Shown one piece after another: positions 19,386-29,487 of a stretch of DNA of 64,000 bases. Each line of letters opens with the position of its first letter. The stretch's first letter is position 1. The stretch lies in the NCBI GenBank assembly GCA_016793115.1, contig JAEUIN010000248.1, positions 27,919-91,918 on the forward strand. Reading direction: 5' to 3'. The translations under genes and the position numbers were made by a program. This DNA is from Planctomycetaceae bacterium. GTDB taxonomy: Bacteria > Planctomycetota > Planctomycetia > Pirellulales > PNKZ01. A model generated the notes under the pieces. The model searched no databases, was not told the origin of the DNA, and saw only the letters and a list, made by a program, of their open reading frames with translations.

Positions 19386-19802
19386 GTGCCTGCCGTTTAT
19401 GAACACCACCACACCGTCGCGGCCGACGAGATCGACCTCAACGGCCATGTGAATAACTTACGCTATCTGCATTGGGCGCTCGATGCCGCCGTCGCTCATT
19501 CGCGCGCCCAAGGCTGGGGGCGGGCCGACTACGAACGGCTCGGAGCGATTTGGGTCGTCCGCTCCCATGCGATCAAGTATCTGCAATCGGCCGTGTTGGG
19601 CGACGACGTCGTCGTGCGCACTTGGGTGGCAGGCATGAAGAAGTTTTCATCGACGCGCAAGTATCGTATGGTCCGTGTGAGCGACAATTTGCAACTCGCG
19701 GCCGCGGAAACGGAGTGGGTGCTGGTCGACATCGCCTCGCGCGGTTTGGCGAAGATTCCCGCTGAGTTGATTAACTCCTTCACGATCGTCGAGCAACCGT
19801 GA
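19386..19802 (+). CDS. Acyl-CoA thioesterase, 4HBT/hotdog fold
   Basis: 139 aa. Hydrolyses acyl-CoA thioesters; the hotdog helix motif DLNGHVNNLRYLHWALDAA with the catalytic-type Asp/Asn region is clear, resembling YbgC/FatA-type enzymes. The GTG at 19386 is chosen because a near-perfect Shine-Dalgarno (AAAGGAGGGG, 19371-19380) sits 6-8 bases upstream. Probably the last gene of the operon with the CxxCH protein and the cyclase-family gene. Natural acyl group unknown. Confidence 0.85.
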   Translation: MPAVYEHHHTVAADEIDLNGHVNNLRYLHWALDAAVAHSRAQGWGRADYERLGAIWVVRSHAIKYLQSAVLGDDVVVRTWVAGMKKFSSTRKYRMVRVSDNLQLAAAETEWVLVDIASRGLAKIPAELINSFTIVEQP

Positions 19803-20103
19803 TCTGTGAGTTCGGCGTTGCGCGATCGCTTAGTTTTCGGCAAGGGCAAAATACAAGATGCGGCGCGGACGTCGCGGTTCGACCGGGAGCGCATTTCCGC
19901 TCAAATCGGCGGATTCCGTCCTTGGCGTGCGCCGAGCCCTTGACACTTTTTCCGGGCGAAACTAACACCATGAGGAGTGCGACCGCGCGGACATTTGGAT
20001 CGGCTCCGGCTGCGTGCGTAAGATGTTATGTGGTGATTTGTCGCTTGGGCCCAAGCGGCGAATACGGATTCAGTGCGGCCGAGATGAACGACAGGAGCGA
20101 TGC

Positions 20104-20370
20104 ATGTCCGGCGGATTCGACGACGATGAAGATTTCGACGAACTAGTACCCGAGTCGACGGAGGCAGTCGACCCGTCGGTTCTGCTGCCCGCCGGCGGCG
20201 CGGTGGAAGAGGAGATCTGGGACGAAGCCGACTTCGACGAAGACTTCGATGAAGACTTCGCCGACGAGCCGGACGAAGATCTCGAACGGTTCGAAAAGGA
20301 GCTGAACGATGAAAACGTCCAGTCGCCGACGGCGCCGGATGACGACGAAGAGTTCGACGAAGATTTTTAG
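20104..20370 (+). CDS. Extremely acidic small hypothetical protein
   Basis: 88 aa, roughly 45% Asp/Glu, with repeated FDEDFDEDF-type units and the C-terminus DDDEEFDEDF. No known domain. The ATG at 20104 is preferred (CAGGAG upstream); an in-frame extension to 20014 is not acidic and looks untranslated. It lies 82 bp before the TPR-like gene in the same direction, so both may share a transcript. Could be a nucleic-acid mimic, chaperone tail or metal-buffering protein; nothing in the sequence decides. Confidence 0.7.
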   Translation: MSGGFDDDEDFDELVPESTEAVDPSVLLPAGGAVEEEIWDEADFDEDFDEDFADEPDEDLERFEKELNDENVQSPTAPDDDEEFDEDF

Positions 20371-20452
20371 TCCCTAAACCGACCGCGGCGGCGAGCGGGC
20401 GACGGCTACGGACGGCCGACGCCGGACGACAGAGGCGACTTGAGGATCGAAG

Positions 20453-20944
20453 ATGACAAAACACGCCGATGACGCCTCTTCGGGAGACGCCAAGCACGAC
20501 GCCCTCGGAACCTGGCCCGAGGCGGCGCTTGCGCCGTTTCGCAAGCAATCGCAGGCGGAGTTTGAAATCGATTTTTTCGACTCAATTTTGGCTCGCGCGC
20601 CGGCCTATATCGACGTCTTGCGTTGCCAAGGAGAGCTTCTCAGCCGCAAAGGATTGCACGAGCGGGCGCTGTTGATCGATCGCCGTTTGGCGGAGTTGGC
20701 TCCAACCGATGCGGTAGTGCTCTACAATCTAGCCTGCAGTTTGTCGCGGAATGAAATCTTCGACGAGGCGCTGGTCGCGTTACGCCGCGGTTTGGAAAAC
20801 GGCTACGACGACTTCGAATATCTCGAGCTCGACGGCGACTTCGACGGACTGCGCGCCGATCCTCGCTTCCAAGCGCTGGTCGAGGAGTTTACGCCGTCGC
20901 ACGTCGTGAAGCGGCGGGCCAAGAAGTCGCGGAAGAAGTCGTAA
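20453..20944 (+). CDS. TPR-like repeat protein
   Basis: 163 aa cytoplasmic protein. Residues about 60-125 form at least two tetratricopeptide-like helix pairs (ERALLIDRRLAELAPTDAVV and LYNLACSLSRNEIFDEALVA), ending with the 'TPR end-of-group' pattern DGLRADPRFQALVEEF. The C-terminus is strongly basic (VKRRAKKSRKKS). Likely a protein-interaction adaptor; partner unknown. Follows the acidic protein gene. Confidence 0.8.
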   Translation: MTKHADDASSGDAKHDALGTWPEAALAPFRKQSQAEFEIDFFDSILARAPAYIDVLRCQGELLSRKGLHERALLIDRRLAELAPTDAVVLYNLACSLSRNEIFDEALVALRRGLENGYDDFEYLELDGDFDGLRADPRFQALVEEFTPSHVVKRRAKKSRKKS

Positions 20945-21070
20945 GCCGGGCGTCGGTTGCAGTAATCTTCACTTCGGGTGCACGTGTCGCCGCGATTGCC
21001 AAGATTCTCAAGTCTTGGTCTACTTTGGGTTTCGCTCACTTCGCGAACCCTCTAGATATCACGTCGCGCT

Positions 21071-24000
21071 ATGTTTCGTCCCGTTGCCGCCAACGCCGAT
21101 TTTCCCGCTCTTGAGTCTGAAGTCCTGCAGTTTTGGCGCGAGCGGAGGATTTACGAAAAATCGTTGGAGCGGCCGTCGCCCGCGGGGCCGTTCGTGTTTT
21201 TTGAAGGTCCGCCGACGGCCAACGGAATGCCGCATCCGGGCCACTGCTTGACCCGGGCCATCAAAGACGTGTTCCCCCGGTATCGCACGATGCGCGGCTA
21301 TCGCTGCCTGCGCAAAGCCGGTTGGGACACGCATGGACTGCCCGTCGAAGTCGAGGTCTGCAAAGAACTTGGCATCCATTCAAAGGAAGAGATCGAAGCG
21401 TTCGGCATCGAGCCGTTTATCAAGAAGTGCCAACAGAGCGTTTGGCGCTACATGCAGCAATGGGAGCGGCTCACCGAGCGGCTCGGATTCTGGGTCGACC
21501 TGCGCGAGGCGTACGTCACCTACCACAAGTCGTTCGTCGAAAGCGCCTGGTGGTCGCTCAAGCAACTGTTCGACCAAGGCCTGCTTTACCAAGGGCACAA
21601 AATCGTCTGGTGGTGGGCCCAGGGCGGCACGGCGCTATCGAGCGGCGAAGTCGGTCAAGGCTATCGACAAGTGGCCGACCCGAGCGTGTATGTGCGGTTT
21701 CCGGTCGTCGTCGACGACAAAGCGAAAAGTCTTGGCCTAGACACCGATACGAGCCTGCTCGTCTGGACGACCACTCCTTGGACGTTGCCAAGCAACCAAT
21801 TCGCAGCCGTCCATCCTGAGTTGGAATACGTCGTCGTCAGCGACGAGCACGATGGTAAAACGCAGAAGTTGATCGTTGCTGCAGCGTTGCGCGAGACGCT
21901 TGCCGCGAAAGTCGGCCGCGAATTACCGATTGTCAAATCGCTGAAAGGCAGGGAACTGGTCGGCCTGTGCTATCAACCGCCGTTCGCTTACTACGCGAAG
22001 TCGTTGGCCTGCACGAAGGGCACGCTTCAAGCCGGCGGGTCTGAAGTCGTCGCTTGGCGAATCGTCGCCGCCGATTTCGTGACGACGGACAGCGGAACCG
22101 GCAGCGTGCACATCGCACCCGCTTTCGGCGAAGTCGACTACGACGTGCTGCAAACGGAAAAGGCTCGGTTTGCTGCCGGCGGACCGGAACTCATCTGCGC
22201 CGTCGGGCCCGACGGCAAGTTTACGAAGGACGCACCGGAGTACGAAGGCCGCTGGGTCAAGGAAGCCGACAAAGACATTGCGCGTGCGATTCGCGATCGC
22301 GGTCTGCTTTGGCATCGCGAAGAATATCTGCACGACTACCCGTTTTGCTGGCGGGCCGAACAGGATCCGCTCATACAGTATCCGCGCAAGAGTTGGTTCA
22401 TTCGCACGAGCCAATTCAAAGAGGCGATGCTTGAAAACAACGCGCAGATCAACTGGCTGCCGGATCACATTCGCGACGGCCGCTTCGGCAACTTCTTGGC
22501 GACGAACGTCGACTGGGCCCTCTCGCGCGAGCGTTACTGGGGAACCCCGCTGCCGATTTGGGTCTGCCAACAGACCGGCAGAATGGAAGCGATCGCGTCG
22601 TATGATGAACTGCTCGCGAAGCCGGGCCTCAAGGGGGCCGACGCCTGGACGAAGGCCAAAGCGGCCGATTCGAACCTGCCCGACGACTTGATGGTCCACA
22701 AGCCGTACATCGACGAGATCTCCTACGACTCGCCCTTCGCCGCCGGCGCCGAGATGCGCCGTGTGTCCGAGGTGATCGATTGCTGGTACGACTCGGGCGC
22801 GATGCCCTTCGCGCAATGGGGTTATCCACACAAGGCCGAGAGCAAAGCGAATTTCAATAGTCAATTTCCCGCCGACTTCATCAGCGAAGCGATCGATCAG
22901 ACCCGTGGTTGGTTTTACAGCCAGTTGGCGATCAGCACGCTGCTCTTCGGAGAGGGGAAGTCGGAGGGACGAGAGGGGAAGGTTCGGAAAGAGGCGCATC
23001 CTTATCCTCACCCGTTCAAGAACTGCATCGTTCTTGGACTAATGCTCGGCGAAGACGGGCAGAAGATGTCGAAGAGCAAACGCAATTACCGCGAGCCGAA
23101 CGAAATCTTCGACAAGTACGGGGCCGATGCGCTCCGCTGGTACTTCTACGCGAACTCACCGCCTTGGACTTCGATTCGCTATAGCGAACAGGCGATCAAG
23201 GAGAGTATCCCCGAGTTCCTGTTACGACTCTGGAACTGCTATAGCTTCTTCGTGATTTACGCAGGCATCGATGGCTTCGATCCGGCCGCGGAACTCGGAG
23301 GGGGACCGTTCGACGATCTCCGCCCCGAAGTTCTCGCGCAGGCCAAATCTTATCGTCCGATTAAAGATCGGGGTGAACTCGATCGCTGGATATTAAGCGA
23401 GCTGCACCGCACGACGGCGGCCGTCACCGAGCTAATGGACGCCTATGACAACTTCAACGCGTGCGCAAAGTTGATTGCCTTCGTCGACGCGCTCAGTAAT
23501 TGGTATGTCCGCCGTAGTCGCGATCGCTTTTGGAGTGAAGAGAAACGCGATGCCGCGAAGCTCGACGCCTACTGGACGCTCTACGAATGCCTTGTGACCA
23601 CGACGAAGCTTATCGCGCCGTTCACGCCGTTCTTGGCCGAAACGCTCTGGCGGAATCTCGCCGTCGCCGGAACGAGCAACGGCAAGGAAGCGAACGTGTT
23701 GGAGAGCGTGCATCTTTGCGACTACCCGACGGCCGGCGTTGCCGTAATCGACGAGACGCTCTCAACGCAGATGAATCTCGTTCGCGAAGTGGTTTCACTC
23801 GGCCGCAGCGCGCGGATGGGTTCGAAGCTCAAAGTCCGCCAGCCGTTGGCCAAAGTCGAAATTTGCTTGGCACACGACGCAAGTCACGCTTGGCTCGAGC
23901 AGCATGCCGACTTGATTCGTGAAGAACTCAACGTGAAGAAAGTCGAGTTCGCGACTCGGGCCGACGAGTACGTCGCCTACACCGTGTTGCCCGATTTGAA

Positions 24001-24508
24001 AAAGCTTGGCCCGAAGCTCGGCAAGCGGCTGCCGCTCGTGAAGCAGGCCTTGGCCAAAGTCGACGCCGCGGCGCTGCTCGAGCAGCTAGAAACCACGAAG
24101 CAGGCGACGCTCGAACTCAGCGACGGCCCGCTGGTGCTCGACGCGGAAGACGTACAGGTGCGCCTCCAAGCCAAGCCGGGTTGGGCCGCGGCTCATAGCG
24201 CGGCGGGAGTCGTCGTCGTGTCGACCGAGGTGACGCCGGAACTCATTGCGGAAGGATTGGCCCGCGACTTCGTCCATAGTATTCAGAACATCCGCAAAGA
24301 CATGAGCTGCAAGTACACCGACCGAATCGCCGTCGGCGTCGTCGGCGACGGAGAGCCGGTCGCCGCGCTCAAGCAATTCGCGGATTACGTTCGTGGAGAG
24401 ACGCTGGCGACGTCGTTCGAGTTCTCGCCGCTTGCGGGCGCGACGGCGACGGAGATTCCGCTTGGCGGACAAACGCTTCAAGTCTTCGTCCAGGTGCGGC
24501 CGTCGTGA
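21071..24508 (+). CDS. ileS: Isoleucyl-tRNA synthetase (type 2, eukaryote-like)
   Basis: Charges tRNA-Ile. 1145 aa class I synthetase with the HIGH motif as HPGH ([16 protein letters not shown], about residues 48-63), [13 protein letters not shown], the CP1 editing domain (about 190-400, with TTPWTLPSN), and KMSKS in [11 protein letters not shown] (about 660). Its length, the insert pattern and a C-terminus with no zinc-binding Cys cluster fit the eukaryote-like type 2 enzymes, which are often mupirocin-tolerant; that property is inferred, not seen. The stop overlaps the purN start (TGATG). Confidence 0.96.
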   Translation: MFRPVAANADFPALESEVLQFWRERRIYEKSLERPSPAGPFVFFEGPPTANGMPHPGHCLTRAIKDVFPRYRTMRGYRCLRKAGWDTHGLPVEVEVCKELGIHSKEEIEAFGIEPFIKKCQQSVWRYMQQWERLTERLGFWVDLREAYVTYHKSFVESAWWSLKQLFDQGLLYQGHKIVWWWAQGGTALSSGEVGQGYRQVADPSVYVRFPVVVDDKAKSLGLDTDTSLLVWTTTPWTLPSNQFAAVHPELEYVVVSDEHDGKTQKLIVAAALRETLAAKVGRELPIVKSLKGRELVGLCYQPPFAYYAKSLACTKGTLQAGGSEVVAWRIVAADFVTTDSGTGSVHIAPAFGEVDYDVLQTEKARFAAGGPELICAVGPDGKFTKDAPEYEGRWVKEADKDIARAIRDRGLLWHREEYLHDYPFCWRAEQDPLIQYPRKSWFIRTSQFKEAMLENNAQINWLPDHIRDGRFGNFLATNVDWALSRERYWGTPLPIWVCQQTGRMEAIASYDELLAKPGLKGADAWTKAKAADSNLPDDLMVHKPYIDEISYDSPFAAGAEMRRVSEVIDCWYDSGAMPFAQWGYPHKAESKANFNSQFPADFISEAIDQTRGWFYSQLAISTLLFGEGKSEGREGKVRKEAHPYPHPFKNCIVLGLMLGEDGQKMSKSKRNYREPNEIFDKYGADALRWYFYANSPPWTSIRYSEQAIKESIPEFLLRLWNCYSFFVIYAGIDGFDPAAELGGGPFDDLRPEVLAQAKSYRPIKDRGELDRWILSELHRTTAAVTELMDAYDNFNACAKLIAFVDALSNWYVRRSRDRFWSEEKRDAAKLDAYWTLYECLVTTTKLIAPFTPFLAETLWRNLAVAGTSNGKEANVLESVHLCDYPTAGVAVIDETLSTQMNLVREVVSLGRSARMGSKLKVRQPLAKVEICLAHDASHAWLEQHADLIREELNVKKVEFATRADEYVAYTVLPDLKKLGPKLGKRLPLVKQALAKVDAAALLEQLETTKQATLELSDGPLVLDAEDVQVRLQAKPGWAAAHSAAGVVVVSTEVTPELIAEGLARDFVHSIQNIRKDMSCKYTDRIAVGVVGDGEPVAALKQFADYVRGETLATSFEFSPLAGATATEIPLGGQTLQVFVQVRPS

Positions 24509-25155
24509 TGGCGAATCCCGTCCAGCATTCCGGTGCCGGCAAGCTCAGCGTCGTTGTACTCATTTCCGGCGGCGGGACGACGCTGCGCAATTTGCTTGCG
24601 CACATTGAGCGGCGCGGCCTGCCGGTGCAAGTCGTTCGCGTAATCGCCAGCACGCCGAAGGCCCGCGGCTTGGAATATGCCTGCGCCGCCGGCATTCCGA
24701 CCTCGATTTATGAGCGAAAGGACTTCGCGACCGACGAAGAGTACGGCCACGCAATTTTCGGCGAGTGCCGTCGTGGGCCGTGTGATTACGTTGTCATGGG
24801 GGGCTTTCTCAAGTTTGTGCCGATCCCCGACGACTTCTTGTATCGCGTGATCAATATCCATCCGGCTCTGATCCCGGCCTTCTGCGGCCACGGGATGTAC
24901 GGGCACCACGTGCACGAAGCGGTGCTTGCCTACGGCGCGAAGCTGTCCGGTTGCACCGTTCACTTCGTCGACAACGAATACGACCACGGCCCAATCATCT
25001 TGCAGCGGGCCGTGCCGGTCGTCGACGGCGACACGCCCGATTCGCTCGCCGCCCGCGTGTTCGAGGCGGAGTGCGAAGCGTATCCCGAAGCGCTGCGTAT
25101 GCTCGCGGCCGGCCGCGTAGTCTGCGAAGGACGGCAGATCCGAATCGTCGAGTAG
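24508..25155 (+). CDS. purN: Phosphoribosylglycinamide formyltransferase
   Basis: Transfers a formyl group from 10-formyl-THF to GAR in de novo purine synthesis. 215 aa. Motifs are VVLISGGGTTLRNLL (phosphate loop), VIASTPKARGLEYA, VINIHPALIPAFCGHGMYG with the catalytic His (NIHPALIP), and SGCTVHFVDNEYDHGPII with the catalytic Asp. The ATG at 24508 overlaps the ileS stop, so the pair is translationally coupled. The gene converges with the GNAT gene, with no bases between the two stop codons. Confidence 0.95.
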   Translation: MANPVQHSGAGKLSVVVLISGGGTTLRNLLAHIERRGLPVQVVRVIASTPKARGLEYACAAGIPTSIYERKDFATDEEYGHAIFGECRRGPCDYVVMGGFLKFVPIPDDFLYRVINIHPALIPAFCGHGMYGHHVHEAVLAYGAKLSGCTVHFVDNEYDHGPIILQRAVPVVDGDTPDSLAARVFEAECEAYPEALRMLAAGRVVCEGRQIRIVE

Positions 25156-25671
25156 TCAGACGTAGCCGTGGCGGCGATAGAGCCGCATCGCAGCGGTCCA
25201 AGCGGAATGCGTTTCTAAAGTAAGTTCGCGTTCACCAAGCTCAAGCGCCTGTTGCTCGACCGTTTGCAACAGGGCCGTGCCGATGCCGCGACGGCGTTGC
25301 GTCGGGGCGACCATGAGCCATTGAATTGCGGCGACCTCGGCCGGCGCCCGTCCGGTGCGGCCTAGCGAGATGGAACCGACCACGAGCGGAGTAATGCCGC
25401 TCGATTGCGGAGGCAAAACCTCCGGGCTCTCGAAGGTCGCCATCCACATTCGCTCGTGTTGCCACCAGGGCTTCGAAGTGAACTCGCGATCGAAATCCGT
25501 CGCAGTCCAGGGACGTGCCGCGGCAATGAGATCAGCAAACGCCGCGGCACGAAGCGCGAGCCAAACCGCGACGTCGTCCGGCCCTGCAAACGGCCGAATC
25601 GTTAGGCCCGGCACGACGTCGGCCCCAACTTGGATAATCGGCGACTTTCGTAAGCGAAGTATATTGGACAT
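25156..25671 (-). CDS. GNAT-family N-acetyltransferase
   Basis: 171 aa. Acetyl-CoA-dependent transferase of unknown substrate. The acetyl-CoA binding motif A is WLMVAPTQRRRGIGTALLQT (about residues 118-137), followed by motif B ending AMRLYRRHGYV. The first 20 residues are a family-specific leader. Convergent with purN and divergent from the BMC regulator, so its promoter shares the 200-bp AT-rich region 25672-25874. Confidence 0.85.
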   Translation of the reverse strand: MSNILRLRKSPIIQVGADVVPGLTIRPFAGPDDVAVWLALRAAAFADLIAAARPWTATDFDREFTSKPWWQHERMWMATFESPEVLPPQSSGITPLVVGSISLGRTGRAPAEVAAIQWLMVAPTQRRRGIGTALLQTVEQQALELGERELTLETHSAWTAAMRLYRRHGYV

Positions 25672-25731
25672 CGTGACGGAAGTGCGCAGAATTGCTTCGC
25701 CGCAGACTAGTCATTAAAGTCGACTAAATCC

Positions 25732-25783
25732 ACGCAAGTTGTTTGCTTGCGTCAATTTAAGTCAAAATGCGACGACTGCGTCG
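25732..25783. promoter_or_regulatory. Candidate operator region upstream of the BMC regulator
   Basis: The 25672-25874 interval is noticeably AT-richer than its surroundings. It holds a perfect inverted repeat ACGCAAG-N7-CTTGCGT (25732-25752) and a second CGACG-N4-CGTCG (25770-25783), followed by repeated TGTCATAA/TGTCATAT boxes at about 25822-25850. The arrangement between divergent genes suits autoregulation by the DeoR protein encoded next; that link is inference. Confidence 0.45.
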
Positions 25784-25874
25784 ATTTTCAAGCTAAAAAT
25801 CGACAATAGGTGATTGTTATCTGTCATAAAATGGAAGAGAATTGTCATATTGTTTGGCAAAGGAATTCCACGAT

Positions 25875-26648
25875 ATGGCGGTAGTCGAGGAACGTCGGTC
25901 GAAGCTTTTGGAACTCGTCAGGGAACGCGGATTCGCCGCCCTGCCCGACTTGGCCGAGTTGCTCACCGTCAGCGAATCGACCGTCCGGCGCGACCTGGAA
26001 GCCTTGGAAGAGAGCGGCCACGCGCGTCGTACGCACGGCGGAGTGTTCTACACGGGAGCTTCTCCGAAGCTGCCCCACTTCGATCAACTCCAGCCGGCGC
26101 ATTGGGACAAGAAACGAGCCTTGGCTCGTATAGCGGCGGAACTGATCGAAGACGGCGATACGGTGCTGCTCGACGGCGGCACCACGACTTACGAAGTGGC
26201 CCGGCTCCTGGTCGGCCGGCCGCTGCAGATTGTGACCAACTCGCTGCCCGTGGCGAACTTGTTCGCCTCGAACGCGACCACCGACCTAGTGCTCTTAGGA
26301 GGCTACGTGTATCCGCGAACCGGCGTCTCGCTCGGCCCCTACGCGAATGAGATGCTTGCGCGGCTCAACGTACGTCGGACCGTGCTCAGCGTCGCCGGCA
26401 TCAATGACCGCGGCTTTTACAACAGCAATCTTCTCTTGGTGGAAACGGAGCGAGCGATGATGCGAGCCGGCGAAGAAGTGATCGTCGTCGCCGACAGCAC
26501 GAAGTTCGGCCACCAGAGCTTGGCCCATTTGGCGTCGCTCGAGGAAGCGACGCAACTGGTCGTCGACGACGGGATCGGGTCGGAATGGAAAAGGAAAGTC
26601 GAAGCCGCCGGAGTACGCCTCACGATCGCTCCGAAGCTTACGGCATGA
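25875..26648 (+). CDS. DeoR-family transcriptional regulator of the BMC locus
   Basis: 258 aa. N-terminal winged helix with the DeoR signature (LAELLTVSESTVRRDLEALEE, about residues 22-42) and RRTHGGV; C-terminal sugar-phosphate sensor domain (DGGTTTYEVARLL, VVADSTKFGHQSLA). DeoR proteins usually repress sugar catabolic operons and are released by a phosphorylated sugar. ATG at 25875 is chosen over 25842 for its AAAGGAA ribosome site and family-like start. First gene of the microcompartment locus, 82 bp before pduL. Confidence 0.9.
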   Translation: MAVVEERRSKLLELVRERGFAALPDLAELLTVSESTVRRDLEALEESGHARRTHGGVFYTGASPKLPHFDQLQPAHWDKKRALARIAAELIEDGDTVLLDGGTTTYEVARLLVGRPLQIVTNSLPVANLFASNATTDLVLLGGYVYPRTGVSLGPYANEMLARLNVRRTVLSVAGINDRGFYNSNLLLVETERAMMRAGEEVIVVADSTKFGHQSLAHLASLEEATQLVVDDGIGSEWKRKVEAAGVRLTIAPKLTA

Positions 26649-26730
26649 CGGGGCGGGAAGCGATGACCGCCGAACGCCCGGGAAACGAATTCTCACCAGT
26701 AACTAGCTACCAGCTTCCAGCAACTGCCCA

Positions 26731-27393
26731 ATGAGCATCGCCTCCTCCTTAGATCGGGCGACGATTGAAAAGATCGTCCGTGAAATCGTCTACAAACAGC
26801 GCCCACAGTCGCCCAAGGAACGAGAACTGGTCGTGAGCGTTTCCGCGCGGCACGTCCATCTGACCGACGAAGACGTCGAGATTCTGTTCGGCCGGGGCGC
26901 GGTGCTTACGGAAGAGAAGCCTCTCTATCAAGACGGCTTCTACGCCGCCGCTGAAACCGTCATGGTCGTCGGCCCGCGCAAGCGAATGCTGCCGACGGTG
27001 CGGGTGCTGGGGCCGACGCGACCGTTTAGCCAAGTGGAACTTGCCTTCACGGACGGTATTTCGCTCGGCATCGACCTGCCGGTGCGGCCGAGCGGCAAGA
27101 TCGAAGGGACGCCGGGCTGCGTGCTCGTCGGCCCGAAGGGAGTCGTCGAGTTGAAGCAAGGCGTGATCCGGGCGGAGCGACACGTGCACATGAACTTCGA
27201 CGACGCGGCTCGTTACGGCGTGAAGAACGGCGATCGAATGAGCTTGCGCATCAAGTCGAGCTGCACGACGACGTTTGAAGACTTGCTCGTTCGAGCGGAC
27301 GCCACCAGCAAGTTGGAAGTGCACATCGATACCGACGAAGGCAACGCCGTCGATTTGGATCACGCGACGAAAGTGGAACTGATTAAGCAGTAA
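26731..27393 (+). CDS. pduL: BMC phosphate acyltransferase PduL with N-terminal targeting helix
   Basis: Converts acyl-CoA and phosphate to acyl phosphate plus CoA inside a microcompartment. 220 aa with two PF06130 halves, each with zinc-binding His: [17 protein letters not shown] (about residues 33-49) and [13 protein letters not shown] (about residues 149-161). Residues 1-25 ([16 protein letters not shown]) form an amphipathic helix followed by a linker, as in BMC encapsulation peptides. It lets CoA be recycled in the lumen between the aldehyde dehydrogenase and the acetate kinase-like enzyme. Confidence 0.93.
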   Translation: MSIASSLDRATIEKIVREIVYKQRPQSPKERELVVSVSARHVHLTDEDVEILFGRGAVLTEEKPLYQDGFYAAAETVMVVGPRKRMLPTVRVLGPTRPFSQVELAFTDGISLGIDLPVRPSGKIEGTPGCVLVGPKGVVELKQGVIRAERHVHMNFDDAARYGVKNGDRMSLRIKSSCTTTFEDLLVRADATSKLEVHIDTDEGNAVDLDHATKVELIKQ

Positions 27394-27429
27394 GTTGGAC
27401 GTATTAACCCCGTTTTGGAGTGCTGAGAG

Positions 27430-27729
27430 ATGGCGAAAGCTTTTGAAGCGCTGGGCATGATCGAGACCAAGGGCTTCGTGGCCCTGGTCGAAGCCAGCGA
27501 TGCGATGATGAAGGCCGCGAACGTGAAGTTCCTCGGCTGGGACAAAGTGGGCAGCGGTCTGGTGACGGCGTTCGTCACCGGCGACGTGGCCGCCGTGAAG
27601 GCCGCGACCGACGCGGGCGCTTCGGCCGCCGGACGCATCGGCGAGGTGGTGAGCGTGCAAGTAATTCCGCGCCCGCACGACGACATCGGCGTGGTTCTGC
27701 CGTCGGGCGTGTTGTCGGCGGCCGAATAG
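27430..27729 (+). CDS. BMC-H shell protein (hexamer)
   Basis: 99 aa single-domain BMC protein (PF00936) that tiles the facets of the microcompartment as hexamers with a central pore. Starts [20 protein letters not shown]; the pore-lining loop region is [20 protein letters not shown]; ends with a short hydrophobic tail ([11 protein letters not shown]). Followed 48 bp later by a second BMC-H gene with about 50% visible identity, so the pair probably arose by duplication. Confidence 0.95.
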   Translation: MAKAFEALGMIETKGFVALVEASDAMMKAANVKFLGWDKVGSGLVTAFVTGDVAAVKAATDAGASAAGRIGEVVSVQVIPRPHDDIGVVLPSGVLSAAE

Positions 27730-27777
27730 GTTTGTATCTGAGATTCCAGATCTGAATCGGAAATAGGAACGACGGCG

Positions 27778-28203
27778 ATGGCTGTGAGCCGCAAGAAAGC
27801 TCCGCGAAAGACGACCGGCAAGGCGAAAGCCGCGCCGCGACGTCGGGCCGTCGCCGCAAAGTTAGACGATGCGGCTGCGCAGCCTGCGACGCCGCCTGAA
27901 GTTGTACAGCTCCCAGTTAAGGAACAACGACCCATGAACGATGCGATTGGTTTGGTGGAAACGAAGGGCTTGGTGACGTTGGTCGAAGCGACCGATGCGA
28001 TGGCGAAGGCCGCGAACGTAGAAATCGTGAAGCGGATTTCGATCGGCGGCGGTTTAGTGACCACCGTCGTTCGCGGCGACGTCGGCAGTGTCCGCGCGGC
28101 CGTCGAGGCGGGCGTGCAAGCGGGCCAACAAGTCGGCGAAGTCGCCGCGAGCCACGTGATCCCGCGTCCGTCGGAAGGCCTCGTTAAGGCGTACTTGGCA
28201 TAG
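27778..28203 (+). CDS. BMC-H shell protein with basic N-terminal extension (alternative internal start)
   Basis: The C-terminal 89 aa (from MNDAIGLVETKGLVTLVEAT) is a complete BMC-H domain. The frame also has a 52-residue Lys/Arg/Ala/Pro extension (SRKKAPRKTTGKAKAAPRRR) resembling histone-H1-like tails. Two starts look usable: ATG 27778 with AGGAA upstream, and ATG 27934 with AAGGA ten bases upstream. Either two isoforms are made or the short one is the real shell protein. If made, the extension could line the pore face or bind nucleic acid or acidic cargo. Confidence 0.88.
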   Translation: MAVSRKKAPRKTTGKAKAAPRRRAVAAKLDDAAAQPATPPEVVQLPVKEQRPMNDAIGLVETKGLVTLVEATDAMAKAANVEIVKRISIGGGLVTTVVRGDVGSVRAAVEAGVQAGQQVGEVAASHVIPRPSEGLVKAYLA

Positions 28204-28280
28204 TATTTGGCCGCGTTCCTCGTCGACGCGCTTCGACGCGCGGAGACAAGCTCCGCGGCTAAATTCAGGAGACATCACGG

Positions 28281-29471
28281 ATGAAGATTCTCGTCGCCAA
28301 TCTCGGCAGCACGAGTTTTAAGTATCGCTTGTTCGACATGAACGATGAACGGCAACTGGCCCGCGGCGGCACCGAGCGAATCGGCGGCGCGGAGAGCAAG
28401 TGCTTCGTCGAGATCGGCGGCAAGCGGCGCGAACTTGTTGCGCAGGTGCCCGACCATGCGGTCGCGGTGCGGCTTTGCTTAGAGCAACTGACGGACCCTG
28501 CGGACGGTTGCTTGAAGAGCGGCGACGAGGTGGCGGCGATCGGCTTTAAAGCCGTGCACGGCGGTCGGTACTCTGGCGCGCAACGCGTCACGTCCGACGT
28601 CCTCGCGGCGATGGAGGAGATGAGTCGGGTCGCACCGGCGCACAATCCTCCGTACATCAAAGCGATGCGGTTGTTGAACGAGAAGCTGCCGGAAATTCCC
28701 TTGGTGGCGGCCTTTGAAACGGGCTTTCACCAGACGATTCCCGATCGCAATAAGTTCTACGCCGTGCCGTATGAGTGGGCCGAGAAATTCTCGATTCGTC
28801 GCTGGGGGTTTCACGGCGCAAGCCACCGCTATATCGGCGGTCGGTGCGCCGAGTTGCTTGGGCGAAAGGATCTCCGGGTGATTTCCTGCCATCTGGGCGG
28901 TTCTAACTCGCTTTGTGCGATCAAGAACGGCCGCAGCGTGGCGACAAGTTTAGGGATGAGTCCGCAGACTGGACTGTTACACAACAATCGAGTCGGCGAC
29001 TTTGATCCGTTCGCGCTGCCGGTCGTGATGCAGAGGACGGGCAAGTCGCTGGAACAAGTGCTCGACGACTTGGCCGAACGGAGCGGTCTGCTCGGCTTGA
29101 GCGGCGTCTCGGAAGACATCCGCGACGTCGAGACATCCGCCAATGAGGGGAACGCGCGAGCGCGACTGGCGCTCGACGTGTTCGTCGGCGGCATTCGGTC
29201 CTACTTGGGAGCATATCTCGTCGAACTTGGCGGCTGCGACGTGATCGCCTTCGCCGGGGGTATCGGCGAGAACGGCGCGATGATCCGCAAGGAAGTCTGC
29301 GCCGGGCTGGAAGAACTGGGCATCAAGCTCGACGAAACGAAGAACGCCGGCGCGCGAACCGAGCAGCGGATCAGCGCCGACGACAGCCGGACGCAAGTCT
29401 GGATCGTGCCGACGAACGAAGAGATCGTCGTCGCGCGATTGGCGAAGGAAACATTGGCGGGCGCGAAGTAA
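28281..29471 (+). CDS. ackA: Acetate kinase-type acyl kinase of the BMC locus
   Basis: 396 aa ASKHA-fold kinase that makes acid plus ATP from acyl phosphate. Motifs: [16 protein letters not shown] (phosphate 1; usually NxGSSSxK), [41 protein letters not shown], and [17 protein letters not shown] (adenosine). Its place between pduL and the shell genes suggests it processes the acyl phosphate formed by PduL, perhaps lactyl or acetyl phosphate. No targeting extension is visible, so it may act outside the shell. Confidence 0.92.
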   Translation: MKILVANLGSTSFKYRLFDMNDERQLARGGTERIGGAESKCFVEIGGKRRELVAQVPDHAVAVRLCLEQLTDPADGCLKSGDEVAAIGFKAVHGGRYSGAQRVTSDVLAAMEEMSRVAPAHNPPYIKAMRLLNEKLPEIPLVAAFETGFHQTIPDRNKFYAVPYEWAEKFSIRRWGFHGASHRYIGGRCAELLGRKDLRVISCHLGGSNSLCAIKNGRSVATSLGMSPQTGLLHNNRVGDFDPFALPVVMQRTGKSLEQVLDDLAERSGLLGLSGVSEDIRDVETSANEGNARARLALDVFVGGIRSYLGAYLVELGGCDVIAFAGGIGENGAMIRKEVCAGLEELGIKLDETKNAGARTEQRISADDSRTQVWIVPTNEEIVVARLAKETLAGAK

Positions 29472-29487
29472 CCGGAGACTTGAAACC

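Noticed and set aside
21923..23011. 362-codon minus-strand open frame
   Set aside because: Lies entirely within ileS on the opposite strand; a GC-driven shadow.
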